Below, piece by piece: positions 58,580 to 64,000 of a stretch of DNA of 64,000 bases (position 1 is its first letter; every line of letters begins with the position of its first letter). The stretch comes from Laburnicola sp. R22_1. Its lineage: Eukaryota > Ascomycota > Dothideomycetes > Pleosporales > Didymosphaeriaceae. Position numbers and translations under genes: made by a program. The DNA lies in contig JACONQ010000016.1 of the NCBI GenBank assembly GCA_014281115.1, positions 1,178,001-1,242,000 on the forward strand, written 5' to 3'. A model generated the notes under the pieces. That model was given only the letters and a program-made list of their open reading frames with translations. It was not told where the DNA came from and did no database searches.

Positions 58580-60700
58580 AATCTAATTATCTTTAGTATT
58601 AGTAGGTATATTCTACTAGCATTATAAAAGGGCATTTACCCTTAAGTTAATAATTCCTAGTCTATATTAGAATATTATATTATATTTACTAAGAGTATTA
58701 GTTTAGTATATATACTTCTTATCTAACCTCCTAAACTTTATAAAGTATATAAGGTTTTTATAATTAGTGTATATAAGTATATAAGGGATAGCCTAAAGTA
58801 TATTATATTACTTCTTAGTTACTTTAAGAACTATAAGTATTTTCTTATTATAAATTATATAGTTTGCCTTTATAAAAGTATATTTAGTAAAGAAGTAGAT
58901 AATTAGCCTAAAAACTTCTTCTACGTTAAATTGTAAGAAGTAGGCTCTAAAGGCCTAGTCTAAAAAGTTAGCCTCTAATACTTCTTTCTTTTTAGTAGTA
59001 AAGTAGACTAGCATAGGCTTAGTGCAGAATACTTTCTTTAGGTAGTTAAAGGCCTACTATTATTTCTATCTCTATAAAAAGGAAATTTCCTTTCTAGTTA
59101 ACTTTATTTATAAATATACTACTTTTAAGAAGTTCTTTATAAATCTCTAATAAAAGTTAGTAAATTCTAAAAAACTCTAAACACCCTTTATATTTATAGG
59201 AGGGGCCTAATTCTAAATAGCTTTAACCTTTTCTAGATCTATACTAATTCCTTTTTTACACTTTATAATAAATCTAAAGTACTTAGTCTTAGTAACTATA
59301 AACTCGCACTTCTTAATATCTAAGTATAGCCTTGCCTTACCTAACTTCTCTACTATCTATTATACTTTGTCCTAATAGTTCTTTAAAGATCTACTAGAAA
59401 ATATAAAGATATTATTTATATAGATAAAGTAGAAGTTATTTAAGTACTTCGTTAAAATATAGTTAATATATCTCTAAAACGTGCTTACTATATTAGCTAG
59501 TCTAAAGGGAACTACTAGCTACTTATACAACCTAAACTAGGTTTAGAAAGCTATTTTCTATTCTTTTTCTTTTACTATTTTTAACTTATAAAAGGCCTAA
59601 ATTATATTTAACTTTATTAGCTACTTAGCCTTAGTAAGAAGCTACAATATCTTCTTAATAATAAAAAGGGAGTAGTAGTCCTTTTTTAATAGAGTATTTA
59701 ACGTCTTATAGTCTGTATAAAACTATAGACCTCCTTTAGGTTTTTTTATAAATAACACTAGTATTATAGCACTAAACTTACTTACCTAAATAAAGCTATA
59801 GTTAAGGTACTCTATTAGTTCTTTATAGAGAACTAGCAATTCCTCCTTTAATATACTATAGAGGGGGCTAAAAGAGATCTTTAGGGTCTCTCTATTCTTT
59901 TTAATAAGGGGGATTAAGTAATTAATTCTAGGGCCTTATAATAGGGGAAGCTTATTAGTTTATTCTCTTAAGAAAACTTCTACTTAGTTTAGGAGCTACT
60001 TAAAGAGACAGTCTCTTAGGTCCACCTTTGCCTCTAGGGCTAGGGCCTTTTAAATATCTTTAAAGAAAGTAGTAAAGACTATTAGCCTATTCTTTTCTTT
60101 TATATTTCTCCTATTTAAGGTTATAAATAATATAGCAGAGACTTTTTAACTAGAAGTAGAAGTTTATCTCTCTTACTTATCTCTAATCCTTATATAGGAG
60201 GACCCTATACATATAGACTATTTTTCTAGGGCTACTAATATAGGATTCTTATTCTACTATAGCAACCTAAGAACTAATTCATAGTCCTTCTCTTTCCTAT
60301 TAATATAAGCCTACATTATTTTATATTTTTAATATGCCTTTTAATATATATCTTTATATAAGCGGCTTTATAGACTAAAAAGATTGCTTTTTTAAATTCT
60401 ACTACTAAATAGGAATTATTTAAACTAATATATTATAGGTTAGCTTTTCTAGCAAACTTTTTAAATATAAAGATAGTAGTTAAACACCCTAACTTAAGTA
60501 TAGTATATGTAAAGGCAATATTATTAATAAAATTATTTATAGTAATTAGTATTAAATTTAGCTATATCTTTCTATATATATTAAGGTTCTCCTCTAGTTC
60601 CTCTATAACCTGCTTTATCTCCTCCCTTTAATAACTTCTAGAGGAAGAAGCTAGTTTTCTAAGTCTACTAAGCTATTAATATTCTTATTACTACTATTTA
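58580..60700 (-). pseudogene. G1: gypsy pol relic (protease, RT, RNase H)
   Basis: Stop-ignoring minus-strand translation is a fungal gypsy (Ty3-type) Pol. The RT blocks are FIKKPKGGL(stop)FYTDYKTLN (~59740), LLTKAK(stop)LIKLN, PFRLANIVSTF(stop)RYIN, FYFIYINNIFIFSS (YMDD now YINN, 59411-59422), KKCEFIVTKTKYFRFII, then SFLEFTNFYQRFIKNF (~59110-59160). RNase H follows with YNLYNKKILIVLKVTKK and IYTNYKNLIYF (~58740-58850) and the RVNALL and NIPTNTKDN blocks (~58610-58680). Integrase and LTRs were not found. The right part (60100-60700) should hold the protease and gag-pol junction but is too damaged to place exactly. Confidence 0.85.
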
Positions 60701-61820
60701 TCTTCTAGGTTTTACTATCCCTAGCTTGCGTTAAAAGTACTATAGCTTAGAAGTAATAATTCTAGATGCTATATTCCTTTTTACTATAGTAAAAATATAC
60801 TTCTTCTTTATAGCACTTCTCTAACTTTTCCTTAAAAATCTATTTAGCGCGCTTCTTAGTCTTTAGAGGGTTTACTTTAGTAGTTCTTATAGTGCTAAAA
60901 TATATAAGTTTCTAATTTATAGCGTTAGTAGACTTAGTAAAGAAGAAGGCTACTATATAAAAGAGCTTTAATATTTTTATATAGTAAATATTTTCCTTAA
61001 CTATATTAACTCTATATATAAGTATTATAAGGTCCTAGTCTTTAAAGATTTCTAGCATAATTAGCCTATTCTATAAGTCTATATATAAGGCCCTTTAGTA
61101 AATATTCTTAAAGTTCTCCTAGTTATCTTTATTAGCCTTAGTAGCTAAACATATAAAGTTAGCATTAAACTTAGTTAGTAGAGTTTTACCCTATTAGCTA
61201 AGAAATAGCCTATTTTATACTTACTTCTCTGCTAACTTATTAGAAAAGCTTATATTTAAAAAACTTTAGAATTTATTTTTAAAATAGGTTCCTTTTTCTA
61301 TAAAGGCTAGTGCGATATCTACTACCTTATCTATTAGCCTACTTATAATATAATTAACTGCGTTTCCTAAAAGAAGGTACTTTTTATAGACTTTAGCCTT
61401 TATTATATATTTCTAATATTAGTAATCTTAATAGCCTCTAGAGAATAACTCTAGGTTAGGGAGTTAGGAGCGCTAGCGCTTTAGTAGCGCTTTACTAGGC
61501 GCTAGTATTATTATTATTATTTAGAAGAGGGCTAAGAGCATAGTCTTTGCTCTAGCGTATTACTCTAATTAGGCAAGTTAATTAGTAATTACTCCTAGTA
61601 AGGCCTAGAGCTATTTACTAGCGTTTTATTAAGCTACTAGTATAATTTAAAATTACTTTAAGCTAGTAAAATAATCTATAATTTGCGTTAGTATATTTTA
61701 AAAAGCGCTCTCTTTTATATTCTAGGCCTTCTCTCTTCTTTAAAGAAGTGCTTAAGGCCCTATTAATCTTTAGTCTTATAAATACTAGCGGACTAGTTTA
61801 ATCTTCTATATACACTCCAT
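60701..61820 (-). pseudogene. G1: gypsy gag relic
   Basis: ATG at 61820 (MEC, then a stop where Gln is likely) begins a stop-ridden minus-strand frame with KAKVYKKYLLLGNAV-like sequence (~61370) and a large Glu/Lys/Leu-rich part. Near 60797-60755 it reads YFYYSKKEYSI(stop)NY, a former CX2CX4HX4C zinc knuckle in which all three Cys and the His have become Tyr and two Gly have become Ser and Glu. That is the strongest single RIP signature in the window. Confidence 0.7.
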
Positions 61821-62139
61821 CGTATTATAGCCTCCTATATAGTAGTTCGAACGCCCTTTTTTTATTATTACCTTTTTACGCCTTTTTTAATTACTAAGCA
61901 GGGGGCTCTGCTTATTTTGTTATGTTATTTAAGATAAAAGCCTTTGTTGTCCTACCCCTAGGTAGATAAAATAACGCCACATAACCTCCTATATATAGTT
62001 TCTTAGTAAGGTTAGCATTAATAACTACCTCTATAGCTTTTTACTATTAGAGTTTAGTAATTTATTACGCTAGGCAAGAAATAAGAATATTCTCCTTTTA
62101 TAAAAAGACTCTAATATTCCCTCTATTATACTTGTATTT
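61821..62139. other. AT-rich stretch upstream of G1 gag
   Basis: Probably the leader or LTR region of G1. T-runs (CCTTTTTTT near 61858 and others) and AAGCAGGGGGCTCTGCTT (~61898-61915, an inverted repeat AAGCAG..CTGCTT) are visible. No primer site was recognised and no gene seen. Confidence 0.4.
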
Positions 62140-62385
62140 ATTCTATAGAGTTAAGAAATCTTAGTATCTAACTTAACTACGTATTTATTTATAGAGTTAA
62201 GAAATCTTAGTGTCTAACTTAACTATATATTTATTTATAGAGTTAAGGGTCCTTAATATCGAACTTAACTGCGTGTTTATTCTATAGGGTTAAGAAATCT
62301 TAGTATCTAACTTAACTATGTATTTGTTTATAAGGTTAAGAAATCTTAATATCTAACTTAACTATATATTTATTTATAGGGTTAT
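62140..62385. repeat. 46-bp tandem repeat, five units plus a partial
   Basis: Unit starts are spaced 46, 46, 47, 46 and 46 bp (62148, 62194, 62240, 62287, 62333, 62379). Each unit reads about TATAGAGTTAAGAAATCTTAG then TATCTAACTTAACTA..TATTTATT, and holds GTTAAG and CTTAAC as inverted arms about 16 bp apart. Units differ mostly by C/T and G/A. It may be part of the G1 leader or LTR, or independent satellite. Confidence 0.93.
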
Positions 62386-62960
62386 TCTTAGCGTATTAAG
62401 AAGATATTATAAGCTCTCCTATTATAAGAAGTTAATTAAATTTAATAAAAGGGGCATTGGACTAAGAGGTTAGAATTGCCTAAGTAAACTTATAAATTTA
62501 ATAGAGTTTAATAGTAACTCTAGCTATAGACTTATATATACTCTTAGCTAGGTAGAAGCATAGACCTAAAACTCTAAGGTAGTAGGCCAAGTAACTATTA
62601 AAGAGTGCTTAGCCCCTTACAATTTTAACTATAAAATATAGATACTAAACTAAAATCGCTGCCTATAGGTAGCAAGATAATAAGGGTTTCTAAGCTATTT
62701 AAAGGCCATTAGCTAGTTATGCTAGTACAAATTAAATTCTAAGAGTTAGCTCTTAGGTTATAAGCCTTAATAAATACTAGTGCTAGCGCTTATAACCTTA
62801 TTACTTTAAGATATATAAAGGCTATCTAAAAATAGCTTAAAGCTAAACTACTCTACCTAAAGATACTAATTTCTTTTAAGAACTTTATAGAAAAGAGAAG
62901 CGTAAAAGTAAACACTAATTTTATAACCTAGCTTAATATTAATAGATATAGTTATCCGTA

Positions 62961-63150
62961 CACTGTACGGGCAAGGGTACCTAAGGGTGTTAAGGTTTTA
63001 ATATTGCCGCACGATGGCATCACGTGAGAATTACGTGATGCCCGTGCGCCGCAGGATCTTCTCCTTTCCATCCGCACCCTCTCTAGAAACAAGCAAGTAA
63101 TAACCAGATCTATTTGCCTTATTCTACCTGCCCTCCATACGCTGTGTACA
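62961..63150. mobile_element. 190-bp GC-richer insertion in G2, probable solo LTR
   Basis: Flanked by CCGTA (62956-62960 and 63151-63155). The G2 frame reads through when it and one CCGTA are removed, so the borders are well supported. The left end is CACTGTACGGGC and the right end CTGTGTACA, so the right has the canonical CA but TG starts 3 bases inside the left. It keeps many CpA and CpG dinucleotides, so it escaped RIP, perhaps because it is short and single-copy or arrived late. Confidence 0.7.
63008..63048. repeat. Strong hairpin inside the 190-bp insertion
   Basis: Arms GGCATCACGT (63016-63025) and ACGTGATGCC (63033-63042) are perfect, with a 7-base loop. Outside them CGCACG (63008-63013) pairs with CGTGCG (63043-63048) across a 2-base bulge. 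Sixteen base pairs in total in otherwise AT-rich DNA. Confidence 0.9.
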
Positions 63151-64000
63151 CCGTATAACCCTCTTTCTTACTAATTAAATATATAACCATTCTATTTAAT
63201 TAGCTAGCTATAAAGCCTATTTAATAATAGTATTAATATATAGTTAATTTTCTATAAAATAAGGGACTATAATTTTATTATTAGTAGGAAATTTTTTAAG
63301 CAAGGTAACTGCCTAGTTAATACTTAGAACTATCGCCTTTATTAGAAAAAAAATAAGAATCTAGACTTTACTAGCAATCTTATCCTACTATAGACTTCTC
63401 TACTACCTAACTCTTACTACTAGAATAATACTACCTAATAGAATAGCCTACTTAAAAAGTAGAATTATATTTACTAAATAACTTGCTTATTAAAAGCTAA
63501 CTAGAGCGTCTCTAAGAAGATTTCTATTTAGCTTTCTAGTCCTACTATCTTAGTTATTAGAACTATAAGAGCACTATAGAGGTCATCACGCGGTATATAA
63601 GATAATAGTAGATATTAGAATCTAAATATAAAATAGTAGCAATACCTATATAAGGTAAGTACGTAGGTAGGCTATATATATAGTCTTGCTTAGAATCTCG
63701 CTTAAAACTACACTAGTCCTAAAGGGGAAATAGCTAAGAATAATATAAGTAAGGGGGCTGCACCTTAGATTAGTAACACTACCCCCCCCTCTATAGCAGC
63801 AACTTTAGTGCTACTAAGATCTATCTAACTATATATTAATTTCTATATAACTATCGCGCACTATTACGCTTTATTCCTAATTATTCTAATTCTTATAATA
63901 ATTTACACTAAATTACTATAACTATTATACTCTATTGCGTCCTATTTCTAGTTTATTATAAAACCTATAGTAATTTACACTAAACTACTATAAATTTCTA

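Larger units (their letters stand above)
62440..64000 (+). pseudogene. G2: gypsy relic, protease and following region, runs off the window
   Basis: The plus-strand translation has a retropepsin block ALINTSASAYNLITLRYIKAI (~62764-62826; the usual DTGAS is now NTSAS), then YLKILISFKNFIEKRSVKVNTNFIT and NINRYSYP. After a 190-bp insertion (62961-63150) the frame resumes as YPYNPLSY and later YNFIISRKFFKQ (~63268-63304), which resembles the DxILGRKFF block at the end of gypsy proteases. From there to 64000 it is a degenerate Gln/Ser/Leu-rich reading with no domain placed. The RT lies outside the window, if present. Confidence 0.65.

Noticed and set aside
1..64000. Centromere
   Set aside because: AT-rich nested repeats fit, but sequence alone cannot separate a regional centromere from other heterochromatin.

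Overview
The window looks like a piece of AT-rich, gene-free heterochromatin from a filamentous ascomycete (Pezizomycotina) that has been hit hard by repeat-induced point mutation (RIP). The signs read directly are: the same coding frames recur in several copies, with CAA/CAG codons turned into TAA/TAG, TGG into TAG/TAA and Asp/Gly/Cys codons shifted by G-to-A (CpA to TpA on either strand), while CpG-rich words survive. No open frame exceeds about 160 codons in 64 kb. I found no cellular gene I can name, and no tRNA or rRNA gene. The species cannot be named from this.

Almost everything is transposable element, and most boundaries can be fixed to the base by TG..CA or TA ends and matching target-site duplications (TSDs). 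I use private family names. Copia families: A (copies A1, A2, A3), B (B1, B2 and one solo LTR), C (C1, C2), D, and a truncated F. E is an orphan solo LTR. Pogo/Fot1-type DNA transposons: P1 to P4. Gypsy relics: G1 and G2.

Region 1-37.8 kb is one nested stack. The oldest layer is P1, a pogo-type transposase on the minus strand cut into three pieces (460-1721, 29862-30295, 37697-~37815) by A1 (1722-29861) and A3 (30296-37696). A1 in turn holds B1 (2725-13201), solo LTR E (14763-14926), B2 (14961-26884) and a solo B LTR (28621-28804). B1 holds C1 (6209-11358). B2 holds D (14973-21570), which landed 12 bp inside B2's left LTR. A3 holds P4 (31089-32937) and a 59-bp TG..CA insertion (36674-36732). 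Removing the inserts gives 5322 bp for B1 and 5321 bp for B2, against 5150 and 5152 bp for C1 and C2, so the dissection checks itself.

Region 37.8-51.6 kb holds P3 (plus strand), the truncated copia relic F, a long coding-like but unrecognised stretch, and P2 (43612-50632), whose left terminal inverted repeat was hit by C2 (43638-48789). A reading frame of unknown function runs across the P2 insertion. A 37-copy 10-bp minisatellite lies at 51191-51560.

Region 52.4-57.8 kb is A2, the least damaged element. It has a perfect AGAAG TSD, a recognisable Gag-PR-IN-RT-RNase H frame with about twenty stops, and a 5' LTR cut short by a deletion that also removed the primer-binding site. Region 57.8-64 kb holds a candidate LTR, the gypsy relic G1 (minus strand), a 46-bp tandem repeat, and the gypsy relic G2 (plus strand). 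G2 is interrupted by a 190-bp, GC-richer insertion with a strong hairpin.

The copia elements appear to be primed by half-tRNAs: A and C carry a site complementary to the tRNA-Lys(CUU) anticodon arm, D one complementary to the initiator tRNA-Met anticodon arm. I see no novel multi-gene system. The value of the window is a very readable insertion chronology plus several small orphan insertions.
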